The notes beneath the pieces were generated by a model. That model did not search any database. It had not been told where the DNA came from and saw nothing but the letters and a program-made list of their open reading frames with translations. Below are positions 1 through 7,749 of a stretch of 12,933 nucleotides of DNA, piece after piece (the stretch's first letter is position 1; the number at the start of each line of letters is the position of its first letter). The stretch comes from an uncultured Prevotella sp. (GTDB lineage: Bacteria; Bacteroidota; Bacteroidia; Bacteroidales; Bacteroidaceae), in the NCBI GenBank assembly GCA_900543155.1, contig UQQN01000066.1:1-12933 (forward strand), written 5' to 3'. The position numbers and the translations under genes are program-made.

Positions 1-1
1 C

Positions 2-268
2 CCTAACGGGGTAACCCATTAAAATAATACACGAATTGAGGCGTTTTCTGCGTTTGTTATTGTTGAATCTCAACTATTTACAATATCATTTTTTATCAAA
101 ACCATGCCGAAAAAAATCATGGATTTTGAACACCCTACCTAACGAGGTAACCCATTATAATGACACATAATCAAAGGGTTGCACATTACTTTTTTATTGA
201 ATATCGATTATTTACAATATCAGGACACCATCAAAACCATGCCGATATTCTAATGTTTTTTTTTGAAC
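2..268. repeat. Two diverged direct copies of a ~136-bp intergenic repeat
   Basis: The non-coding stretch downstream of mfd contains two head-to-tail copies, at about 2-137 and 138-268. Blocks shared in order are CCTAACG(G/A)GGTAACCCATTA (2-21 and 138-157), TATTTACAATATCA (75-88 and 209-222), ATCAAAACCATGCCGA (95-110 and 230-245) and TTTTGAAC (124-131 and 261-268). Offsets between copies stay at 134-137 bases, so they descend from one unit by duplication, while the spacers between blocks have diverged. Copy 2 begins with a small hairpin, TACCT-AACG-AGGTA (136-149). No open reading frame runs through either copy. The function is unknown. It could be a REP-like intergenic element or a decayed non-coding RNA, and a further copy may lie left of the window. 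Confidence 0.8.
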
Positions 269-274
269 GTATGA

Positions 275-3200
275 CTATAACTTCTCATCGCCCAAAATTC
301 GGCGTAACGTGAGTAGGGCTGCCTCAACAGTAGGTACATCGTTGACAATCATGCGACGATGACCACGATTTTCATCGAGCTTACAACGTTGGTAAGAGTT
401 GGTGGCGAAGGTGATGATGCGCTCAAAAGTGTCGCTGCGATAGAATGCACTATCGGGGTTGGACACAAAATAGAGCGACATGCGACGTTTTTTGAGTGTG
501 AGACGCTCGGCACCCAACTTGCGACCTAAGGCACGCAAGGGGACTATGCGCAGGAGTTCTTCGCCCTCGGGTGGCAATGCGCCGAAACGGTCTTCCATGC
601 GCTGACGGAAGGCTGAAATCTGCTCGTCGGTGCTGAGGGAGTCGAGTTCGCGATAGAGCAACATGCGCTCGGTGGCACCTGGCACATAGGTTTCGGGGAA
701 GTAGGCGTGAAGGTCGCACTCTACGGCACAATCGTCTACAAACATTTCGCCACTGAGGTGTCCCGTCTTTTTGAGTTCGTCGGCATAAAGGTCGGCAAAC
801 TCATCGTTTTTAAGTTCGGTAACTGCCTCAGCTAAAATCTTTTGATAGGTTTCATATCCTAAGTCGGCTATAAAGCCACTTTGTTCTGAGCCTAAAAGAT
901 TGCCTGCGCCACGGATGTCGAGGTCTTGCATGGCGATGTGTATGCCTGAGCCGAGGTCGGAGAAGTTTTCGATAGCCTCAAGACGACGACGCGACTCATC
1001 GGGCAATAGGGCTAATGGGGGAGCTATGAGATAGCAAAATGCCTTTCGTGAACCACGTCCGACACGACCACGCATTTGGTGTAGATCGGACAAGCCGAAG
1101 TGGTGGGCTCCATCGATAATGATGGTGTTGGCATTGGGCACATCGATGCCGTTTTCGACGATGGTGGTGGAGATGAGTACGTCGTAGTCGTAATTGACAA
1201 ACCCTGTAATTATTTTTTCGAGTTGATCGGGTGGCATTTGACCGTGGCCAATGGCTATGCGAGCATCGGGCACATATTTGTGCACAAGGTTAGCCAAGGT
1301 TTGCAGGGTTGCAACACGGTGGGTTACGATGTAAACCTGTCCGTTGCGGCTCATCTCGAAATTGACTGCCTCAGCTATCACCTCGTGGTTAAGGGTGTGT
1401 ATTTCGGTTTGTATGGGGCGGCGATTGGGTGGAGGCGTTTGTATGACGCTGAAGTCGCGAGCTCCCATGAGTGAAAATTGCAGTGTGCGCGGAATGGGAG
1501 TAGCAGACATAGTTAGGGTGTCGACGTTGACCTTGAGTTGGCGGAGTTTTTCTTTTACGGCAACGCCAAACTTTTGTTCTTCGTCGATGATGAGTAGTCC
1601 TAAGTCGTGCCACTTCACGCTTTTGCCTATGAGTTTGTGGGTGCCAACAAGTATGCTGATGCTACCATCGGCAAGGTCTTTGAGCACGTTTTTGATTTGT
1701 GTGGTTGAGCGTGCACGGGTAAGATAGTCGACACGCACAGGAAAATCCTTGAGTCGTGAAGCAAAGGTTTTGTAGTGTTGCAATGCCAACACGGTGGTGG
1801 GCACCAAAACTGCCACTTGCTTATTGTCGGCAGCTGCCTTCATGGCTGCACGCACGGCTATTTCGGTTTTTCCAAAGCCTACATCGCCACAAACTAAACG
1901 ATCCATGGGTTTGGCACTCTCCATGTCGTGTTTCACCTCTTGGGTTACGCGTAGTTGGTCGGGGGTGTCCTCGTAGGCAAAGCCTGCCTCGAGTTCGTGC
2001 TGCATAAAAGAGTCGGGACTGAAAGCGAAGCCTTTCTCTTCTTTGCGCTGCGAATAAAGACGAATGAGGTCGCGGGCAATGTCTTTGATTTTCTTTTTGG
2101 TTCGCTCTTTGAGTTTCTCCCATGCGCCTGTGCCAAGGTTGCTGATGCGTGGTGGTTCGCCTTCTTTGCCTTTATACTTCGACACTTTGTGGAGCGAATG
2201 AATGCTCACGTACACAGCATCGTCGTTTTTGTAGGTGAGCTTTATCATCTCTTGCATCTCGCCATCTGCCCCTGGCATGCGCACTAATCCGGCAAAACGG
2301 CCTATGCCATGGTCGATGTGTACGATGTAGTCGCCTGGTTCGAACTGCATGAGTTCTTTGAGCGATAGTGCCATTTTGGCATCGCGGGCATGGTCGCTTT
2401 TGAGATTGTATTTGTGGAAACGATCAAAAATTTGGTGGTCGGTGAAACAACATATTTTTAAATCGCTATCTGAAAAACCTGCATGCAGGGTGCGTTCGAT
2501 GGGTGCAAAGAGGGGGGAGGCTGCATGCATCTCCTCGAAGATGTTTTGCAAACGCTCGGTTTGCTTGGCACTGTCGGCAAGGATGTATACTTGGTAACCG
2601 TCGGCACGGAACTGGCTAAGATTCTGCCTTAGGAGTTCAAAGTTTTTGTGATAGAGTGGTTGGGGGGTGGTGTTAAAATGTAACACGGCTTGGGCTGTGC
2701 CAAGGGGTTGGGTACCGATGTTTATACGCTGTAAGGATGCTACACCACGCAAAAAAGTTTCGCCCGTGATGAGCAACATTTCTTTTTTTAGACGCTGGTG
2801 GAGTGCTGCCTCGTCCATCTCGGAGGTGACTTCTTGGGCTTGTTCAGCTTGTCGGGCAAACCCTTCTTGATAGATGCGCTCGATGGTGTCGTGAATAAAT
2901 CCAAGGTCTTTGAGCACAAGAATGGTGTGGTTGGGCAAATAGTCGGTAAAGGGCACGAGTTGTGCCGTAGCATGGGCTTCGGTGTCGGGCACGATGCTGA
3001 CTTCGTCTTTTTTCTCTTTTGACAATTGGGTTTGCACCTCGAAGGTGCGTATACTGTCAACATCATCGCCAAAGAAGTCGATGCGGAAGGGATATTCGGA
3101 GGCAAAGGAATAGACGTCGAGTATGGAACCACGCACAGCAAATTCGCCTGGTTCGTAGACATAGTCTTTGCGCTTAAATCCTAAATCGATTAAACGCTTA

Positions 3201-3709
3201 CTGAGTTCGGTTAGGTCGTGCTGACTGCCTGTGGCTATGCGCAAGGTGCGCTCTGCCATGCTTCGAGGAGGCGCCACACGCTCGGCTATGGCTGCAGGGA
3301 ATGTGACTACATACAGAGGGGAGGTGGACTTTGCACTCACACTTTCTTCGCAAAGGGCAGCAAGACGGTTGAGCACTTCGGTGCGCAGAATTTCGTTGGC
3401 TGCATCGCGTTGGGCATACTTCACGGCACGACGATAGGTGGATGGGTAGAATAATGCCTGTTCATCGCCAAGCATTTGGGTTAGGTCGTGATAGAAATAG
3501 CCTGCTTCTTCTTCATCGTTGAGCACAATGAGGAATGCATTGCTCAAGGGGTGCTTGCGTGCCGACAAGGATGCCAAAACCATAGGGGCTGCAGAGGCTT
3601 GCACACCCTGTATGTGCGTGAGGGCGGGCGAATGGTCGGCAATGATTTTGGCAAGTGCTGCCACCTGCGGATGTTGAGCGTATGTTTTTAAGAGTTCGGA
3701 TAATTGCAT
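275..3709 (-). CDS. mfd: Transcription-repair coupling factor Mfd
   Basis: This is a full-length Mfd of 1144 residues (the E. coli protein has 1148). Mfd is a cytoplasmic ATP-driven DNA translocase that pushes RNA polymerase stalled at lesions off the template and recruits UvrA for nucleotide excision repair. The order of domains is a UvrB-like N-terminal module (about 1-330), an RNA-polymerase-interacting CarD-like domain starting near FEPGDYIVHIDHGIGRF (about 456), and a superfamily 2 motor with Walker A GDVGFGKT (608-615), Walker B DEEQ (709-712), SATPIPRTLQ, and the motif VI region QMRGRVGRG. A TRCF C-terminal domain (about 990-1144) closes the protein. The ATG at 3709 gives the expected N-terminus. 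Three upstream ATGs (3717, 3726, 3738) are out of frame with it. The gene follows the OmpA-family gene by 154 bases with no clear TAnnTTTG promoter between them, so read-through is possible. All key motifs look intact. Confidence 0.98.
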   Translation of the reverse strand: MQLSELLKTYAQHPQVAALAKIIADHSPALTHIQGVQASAAPMVLASLSARKHPLSNAFLIVLNDEEEAGYFYHDLTQMLGDEQALFYPSTYRRAVKYAQRDAANEILRTEVLNRLAALCEESVSAKSTSPLYVVTFPAAIAERVAPPRSMAERTLRIATGSQHDLTELSKRLIDLGFKRKDYVYEPGEFAVRGSILDVYSFASEYPFRIDFFGDDVDSIRTFEVQTQLSKEKKDEVSIVPDTEAHATAQLVPFTDYLPNHTILVLKDLGFIHDTIERIYQEGFARQAEQAQEVTSEMDEAALHQRLKKEMLLITGETFLRGVASLQRINIGTQPLGTAQAVLHFNTTPQPLYHKNFELLRQNLSQFRADGYQVYILADSAKQTERLQNIFEEMHAASPLFAPIERTLHAGFSDSDLKICCFTDHQIFDRFHKYNLKSDHARDAKMALSLKELMQFEPGDYIVHIDHGIGRFAGLVRMPGADGEMQEMIKLTYKNDDAVYVSIHSLHKVSKYKGKEGEPPRISNLGTGAWEKLKERTKKKIKDIARDLIRLYSQRKEEKGFAFSPDSFMQHELEAGFAYEDTPDQLRVTQEVKHDMESAKPMDRLVCGDVGFGKTEIAVRAAMKAAADNKQVAVLVPTTVLALQHYKTFASRLKDFPVRVDYLTRARSTTQIKNVLKDLADGSISILVGTHKLIGKSVKWHDLGLLIIDEEQKFGVAVKEKLRQLKVNVDTLTMSATPIPRTLQFSLMGARDFSVIQTPPPNRRPIQTEIHTLNHEVIAEAVNFEMSRNGQVYIVTHRVATLQTLANLVHKYVPDARIAIGHGQMPPDQLEKIITGFVNYDYDVLISTTIVENGIDVPNANTIIIDGAHHFGLSDLHQMRGRVGRGSRKAFCYLIAPPLALLPDESRRRLEAIENFSDLGSGIHIAMQDLDIRGAGNLLGSEQSGFIADLGYETYQKILAEAVTELKNDEFADLYADELKKTGHLSGEMFVDDCAVECDLHAYFPETYVPGATERMLLYRELDSLSTDEQISAFRQRMEDRFGALPPEGEELLRIVPLRALGRKLGAERLTLKKRRMSLYFVSNPDSAFYRSDTFERIITFATNSYQRCKLDENRGHRRMIVNDVPTVEAALLTLRRILGDEKL

Positions 3710-3749
3710 GGGAGCATGAATTGCATGGAAGGGTGCATGGGGTTGCGCA

Positions 3750-3793
3750 AATCCCGTCCCCTACTCTTCTTTAAAAAAGTGAGGGACGGGATT
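3750..3793. terminator. Hairpin between the OmpA-family gene and mfd
   Basis: AATCCCGTCCC (3750-3760) and GGGACGGGATT (3783-3793) form a perfect 11-bp inverted repeat around a 22-base loop. The hairpin lies in the OmpA-family to mfd gap. On the minus strand, where both genes are read, it is not followed by a clean T-run. On the plus strand a run of eight T starts about six bases after the arm. It may weaken or end transcription after the OmpA-family gene, or act as an mRNA-stabilising structure. The inverted repeat is certain, while its role is inferred. Confidence 0.5.
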
Positions 3794-3863
3794 CGAGATT
3801 TTTTTTCTCATCCAAGATGTGAGGATTAAAATTATGCTTCACACACAAGGATGGGTGAATAGC

Positions 3864-4736
3864 TTACTGCTTTTCTTGTTCAGGAGCCTCGTCAATAAGA
3901 TCCATGAACTGGTCGAGCTTGGGCGTAATGATGATTTGTGTGCGGCGGTTGCGCTGCTTGCCCACAGCGGTTGCATTTGAGGCAATGGGGTTATACTCGC
4001 CACGACCTGCAGCCGACAAACGCTTAGGATCTACACCATACTGGTTTTGCAATGCCTGTACAACAGACGATGCACGAAGGGCTGAGAGGTCCCAGTTGTT
4101 ACGAATGTTCTTTTGCGAAATGGGCACATTGTCGGTGTTACCCTCAATAAGTACATCGTAGTCTTTATAGTCGGTGATGATTTTGGCAATCTTTGAAAGT
4201 GTTTCGCCTGCACGGTCACCAATTTCGTAACTACCACTCTTGTAGAGCATATTGTCTGCCAACGAGATGTAGACTACACCTTTGAGCACTTGCACGTCTA
4301 CGTCGTTCATCTCTTGCTTAGAAAGCGAACGAGTGAGTTTGTTGGTGAGTGCTTGGTTAAGTGAGTCGCTCTTGCTCTTTGCATCGACAAGTTGCTTAAT
4401 GAACTTGTTTGAGGCATTGATTTCGTCGACGAGCTTTGAAATGTTTACGTTGCCTTGCTGCACATTGCTTTGGTACGAGGTTTGCAATTGAGCATAGGCT
4501 GCCTTCATTTCTTTATTGCGATTTTGCTCTTCCTTAAGACGAGCTGCGAGGCTCTTTGAGTCGGAGGTGTATTCGGCTATGCGCACCTTGGCTTCGTTGT
4601 AATCGTTTTGCAAGGCGGTGTGCTCGGTTTTAAGTTTTTCGTAGTTGCTCTGCACTTCGGCATACTGCTTTTTGGTTACACAGCTTGTTAGAAGTAAAAG
4701 TGCTGCAACGGGTGCTAAAAATTTAATGTGTTTCAT
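3864..4736 (-). CDS. OmpA-family peptidoglycan-binding lipoprotein
   Basis: This 290-residue lipoprotein should anchor in a membrane by its lipidated N-terminus and bind peptidoglycan with its C-terminal domain, tethering envelope and wall. The signal peptide ends in the lipobox L16-T17-S18-C19. Residues 22 to about 140 are rich in K, E, Q and A with heptad-like spacing, suggesting a long coiled coil that spans the periplasm. The OmpA C-terminal-like domain covers about 148-272. It contains EGNTDNVP (peptidoglycan-ligand Asp, D202), WDLSALRAS (peptidoglycan-ligand Arg, R221), AAGRGEYNPIASN and NRRTQI. After Cys19 there is no acidic surface-export signal of the Bacteroides type, so a periplasm-facing position is more likely than a surface one. 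The tail is short and acidic. There is no beta-barrel, so this is not a classical OmpA porin. A 234-base gap separates it from the sulfatase, which suggests its own promoter. Confidence 0.93.
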   Translation of the reverse strand: MKHIKFLAPVAALLLLTSCVTKKQYAEVQSNYEKLKTEHTALQNDYNEAKVRIAEYTSDSKSLAARLKEEQNRNKEMKAAYAQLQTSYQSNVQQGNVNISKLVDEINASNKFIKQLVDAKSKSDSLNQALTNKLTRSLSKQEMNDVDVQVLKGVVYISLADNMLYKSGSYEIGDRAGETLSKIAKIITDYKDYDVLIEGNTDNVPISQKNIRNNWDLSALRASSVVQALQNQYGVDPKRLSAAGRGEYNPIASNATAVGKQRNRRTQIIITPKLDQFMDLIDEAPEQEKQ

Positions 4737-4852
4737 TTCAGTCTTGTTGTTTTCGTTTGTAAATGGCGCATTGTGACAGACGCTTTATTACTGTCTGCGC
4801 AAGGGCTTTTATGCTATGTGGCGTTGCCTTTCGGGGTGCAAGTTAACCATTT

Positions 4853-4918
4853 CGGCTGACGGGACAAAGGAATTCGCTTTTTTTATGTTTTTTGCGCTTT
4901 TCTTTTTCCCACCAGCCG
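4853..4918. repeat. Imperfect inverted repeat upstream of the OmpA-family gene
   Basis: CGGCTGACGGG (4853-4863) and CCCACCAGCCG (4908-4918) are inverted copies matching at 9 of 11 positions, around a 44-base T-rich (plus strand) spacer. They sit in the gap between the sulfatase stop and the OmpA-family start. The loop is long for an intrinsic terminator, so this could be an operator pair, a leader fold or chance. On the minus strand the spacer includes TTCCTTTG (4865-4872), one base off the -7 consensus. Confidence 0.35.
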
Positions 4919-4931
4919 TATGAATGTGCAA

Positions 4932-4939
4932 CAAACTTA
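4932..4939 (-). promoter_or_regulatory. Candidate -7 element for the OmpA-family gene
   Basis: The minus strand reads TAAGTTTG here, an exact fit to the Bacteroidota TAnnTTTG -7 element. It lies in the gap upstream of the OmpA-family gene and just downstream of the sulfatase stop. The -33 region is a poor match. Use of this site would leave a leader of roughly 190 bases containing the 4853-4918 inverted repeat. The weaker TTCCTTTG at 4865-4872 is an alternative. Confidence 0.4.
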
Positions 4940-4970
4940 GATTGGTTTGCTTATTTAAGAACCAGATGTG

Positions 4971-6500
4971 TTACTGCTGCGGAAGCGTAACGGTTTTAAA
5001 CTCGTTGACATCGGGAGTTGTGTGCTGCTCGTAAATGATCTTTACCAATTCTTTCACAACCTCGGGATGCTGTGCTGAAACATCGTGGTCTTCGTGAATG
5101 TCGTTGGCAAGATTAAAGAGTTTGCACTTACCACCATCTACATAAAGTTTCCAATCGCCCTTACGTACACCCATCTGATTGGTTTCGTGGAATTCCCAAT
5201 AAAGGAAGTCGTGTTCTTTTTGACCATCTTTACCAAGGAGGGTGGGTGCGAATGAAATGCCATCGAAGTAGTCGTTTTCTACTTTCTTATTGCCAAACTT
5301 TTCGATGTAGTTTTCTTGACCAATGAGGTCGCAGAAGGTGGGCATGATGTCGTAGAATGCCAACATGTGGTTGTTTACGCTACCTGCTTTAACATGTCCA
5401 GGCCAACGCACAATGAAGGGGATGCGAATGCCACCTTCGTGGCAAGAACGCTTTTTGCCTTGCAACTTACCATCGCGACCAAAGAAGTCGGGGTCAGCAC
5501 CACCTTCCTCGTGAGGACCATTGTCTGACGAGAAGATTAAGATGGTATTGTCGTCCAAACCTTTCTCTTTCAGCTTTGCCATGATTTCGCCTACATAAGC
5601 ATCCAAGCGAGTAATCATTGCAGCAAACTGTGCATGGGTGTTGATGGTGGCATGGTAACGATCGGTACCGCCAAAGTTCTTATCGTTGCAGAACTTGCCA
5701 TAGTAAGCCTGCAGGATAGAGTCGTTGGGCTGATAAAGCTCGGCATGTGGCAAGGTGTAAGTGAAGAGTCCATAGAAGGGTTTGTCCTTGGTTTGCAAAT
5801 CGAGCCATTCAAGTGCTTCTTGATGTATCATATCACCCGAATATTGGGTACGCTTGGCGTAATCGGGATTGGTGCAACCGTCTGAATATTTTATATTCTC
5901 TTCCATGGGGATGCGAATCACATCTTTATCGCCACGACGGGGACTGTAACGATTGAGGAAGTTGGGGAAGTAACGGTGTGCCATGTACTGACAGATGTAG
6001 CCATAATACTCATCCACACCGCGGGTCTTGGGGGTTGAAACTGAACCTTCGTATCCACCTGCCCACTTGCCAAACATACCTGTGGTATAACCGTTAGCTT
6101 TCATAATTTCGGGCAAGATTACGTGATTGGAGTCGTAGGGTTCTTGACCTACACGGTCGGGCTCTGAAGTTACACCATACTGTGTTTGGGGACGGCCTTT
6201 CCAATACTCTTTGTTGCCACGTACGTGGGTGTGACCTGTGTGCTGACCTGTCATCAATGTAGCACGTGAGGGGGCACTTACAGGACTACCTGCATAGGCT
6301 TGCGTGAAGAGCATACCTTCGCTTGCCATGCGGTCGATGTTGGGGGTTTGAATGTATGGTTGTCCGTAGCAGGCGAGGTCGCCATAACCCATGTCATCGC
6401 AAAGAATAAAGATGATGTTGGGTTTATCTGTATTTTGGGCAAAAGCGGTGAGACCAACTAAGGCGGTGCTGCCCATAAGGAGATTTCGTGTGATGCTCAT
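4971..6500 (-). CDS. Exported serine-type S1-family sulfatase
   Basis: This 509-residue enzyme of the alkaline-phosphatase/sulfatase fold should hydrolyse sulfate esters, probably on a host or dietary sulfated glycan, in the periplasm or outside the cell. A signal peptide ends near AFA-Q22. Metal ligands D35-D36 (ILCDDMGYGD) and D326-N327 (FSSDNGPH) are present. The signature S75-A-P-S-R79 has serine as the formylglycine precursor. Such enzymes need an anaerobic radical-SAM sulfatase-maturating enzyme (anSME), which is not in this window. H252 (LPHAEL) and K349/K350 (GKKRSCHEGG) fit other active-site positions. The usual GKWHLG motif is GKWAGG (144-149), so the expected active-site histidine is alanine. 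Relatives with Gly at that position may exist, but the substitution should be checked. The gene starts 57 bases after the GEVED gene and is probably cotranscribed. The substrate cannot be read from the sequence. Confidence 0.94.
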   Translation of the reverse strand: MSITRNLLMGSTALVGLTAFAQNTDKPNIIFILCDDMGYGDLACYGQPYIQTPNIDRMASEGMLFTQAYAGSPVSAPSRATLMTGQHTGHTHVRGNKEYWKGRPQTQYGVTSEPDRVGQEPYDSNHVILPEIMKANGYTTGMFGKWAGGYEGSVSTPKTRGVDEYYGYICQYMAHRYFPNFLNRYSPRRGDKDVIRIPMEENIKYSDGCTNPDYAKRTQYSGDMIHQEALEWLDLQTKDKPFYGLFTYTLPHAELYQPNDSILQAYYGKFCNDKNFGGTDRYHATINTHAQFAAMITRLDAYVGEIMAKLKEKGLDDNTILIFSSDNGPHEEGGADPDFFGRDGKLQGKKRSCHEGGIRIPFIVRWPGHVKAGSVNNHMLAFYDIMPTFCDLIGQENYIEKFGNKKVENDYFDGISFAPTLLGKDGQKEHDFLYWEFHETNQMGVRKGDWKLYVDGGKCKLFNLANDIHEDHDVSAQHPEVVKELVKIIYEQHTTPDVNEFKTVTLPQQ

Positions 6501-6557
6501 ATTGAGTGTATTGTTTTTAAAAATAGATAGATGGGTTGGTGAAGATTTAGCGTGAGG

Positions 6558-7712
6558 TTATTTTACAACCTTTACGCCACCTTGTATAAAAACGCCTTTT
6601 TGGTGCTTGCTGTTTTTTACGCGTCGACCATCTACGGCATAGGTTTTGGGGTTGACACGCTTTGCATTGGGATTGAGCACTACTTGATTTACACCTGTGG
6701 CAGTGCTTGGCGCAATTGTGAATAATTGGAAGTCGTAGGTTCGTCCGTGTACATCGTCGTCGGCCTCGTCCATACCATTATCATTAACGCGTACACGCAT
6801 ACGACCTTTGCCGAGTGCAGCATCAATAGGTACGGTAATTTCTGCTTGTCCGTTGGTTTCGTTCATGAAGCTCTGCGAAGTTTCGAAAATGCCATCGTGG
6901 TTCCAATCGAAATAAACGGTCACGGTGTAGTCTTTGCCAAGGTTGGCTGCCTCATAGTTCAACACAAAGGTGGCACCAGGAGCAACGCCTATTGAGTCTT
7001 TACGAACCATTGTGTAGTAACCTGAAGGTTTAGCCGTTGCAGTATAGTTCATGGGATGAAGCACTGCTGTGTCGCCCGAAACGGTGAGCGATTGAAGATA
7101 AGCATCGCCTTGTTCGCCACAGGGCAGGATGTATACGCCTAAGCGCTTGCTATATTCTGAACGCTCAATGGGGGCGGGGGCTTCGTAGTCGTAGTTGCTT
7201 TCTACTATGTCCCAATAAGAATTGCCACGATTGTAACGAATGTGGTAAGCTACTACCTTACCTGTGGACTCTTGGTAGTTAAGACCTAAGGTACCATCTT
7301 TTGAAGTATCGATTGGTTGGTCGGTACTGCAAATGTAGTAGTAGCCCTTGGGCGCAGCCCCTTCGGTGGTATTGATTTTTACCTCAAGTTCCACAGGATT
7401 GGCTCCTACCTTGATTTGATTATTCTCGACAGTGTAAGTGCTTTGAATGTATTTTTTGGATGTGACGTTTTGAATGTAGTAGCGGTTTTCCTTTTCTGTG
7501 GGGATGAACTGCCAATATTGCTTCTGCGTATTGGTCTTGGGCGAAGCAAGGAGTGAGGCACCGTTTTCGTAAATGTAAGAGTTTTCATTGTTGAAACGGT
7601 GGATAAGGTAGGTCTTTCCTTTTTCGGGGAAGGTGCCTACACCATCAGCCAAGGCGGTTGTGACACAAGCAAATGTCATAAAACCGGCTACAATGAGTTT
7701 TTTGGTAATCAT
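6558..7712 (-). CDS. Exported GEVED-domain protein with lectin-like N-terminal region
   Basis: This is a 384-residue exported protein of unknown function. The signal peptide ends near ALA-D23. Residues about 28-172 have repeated aromatic patterns (YLIHRF, YWQFIP, YYIQNV, YWDIV) suggestive of a ricin-type beta-trefoil carbohydrate-binding fold; this is an inference from pattern. Residues about 215-333 match the GEVED domain: VYFDWNHDGIFE (266-277) carries the acidic D-x-N-x-D-G calcium-loop-like signature, followed by ITVPIDAALGKGRMRVRV (292-309) and an acidic segment before YDFQLFTI. The last 45 residues, with YAVDGRRV and KGVFIQGGVKVVK, resemble the C-terminal tails of many Prevotella secreted proteins and type IX secretion type-A sorting domains. 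The protein probably binds or presents glycans at the surface. It lies 37 bases after the cyclophilin gene and 57 bases before the sulfatase gene, in the same direction, so it may assist the sulfatase. No catalytic motif was seen. Confidence 0.85.
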   Translation of the reverse strand: MITKKLIVAGFMTFACVTTALADGVGTFPEKGKTYLIHRFNNENSYIYENGASLLASPKTNTQKQYWQFIPTEKENRYYIQNVTSKKYIQSTYTVENNQIKVGANPVELEVKINTTEGAAPKGYYYICSTDQPIDTSKDGTLGLNYQESTGKVVAYHIRYNRGNSYWDIVESNYDYEAPAPIERSEYSKRLGVYILPCGEQGDAYLQSLTVSGDTAVLHPMNYTATAKPSGYYTMVRKDSIGVAPGATFVLNYEAANLGKDYTVTVYFDWNHDGIFETSQSFMNETNGQAEITVPIDAALGKGRMRVRVNDNGMDEADDDVHGRTYDFQLFTIAPSTATGVNQVVLNPNAKRVNPKTYAVDGRRVKNSKHQKGVFIQGGVKVVK

Positions 7713-7749
7713 ATTAGTTAGGGGTTAATGGTTTTCTAAGAAAGATTTT

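Noticed and set aside
2..268. CRISPR array or ribosomal/tRNA gene in the left non-coding stretch
   Set aside because: There are only two units of about 136 bases with diverged interiors, not short identical repeats with spacers, and no tRNA or rRNA motif is visible.
2788..3162. Reading frame of 124 codons within mfd on the same strand
   Set aside because: Mfd is intact and conserved through this stretch; the alternative frame has a low-complexity composition and no start signal.
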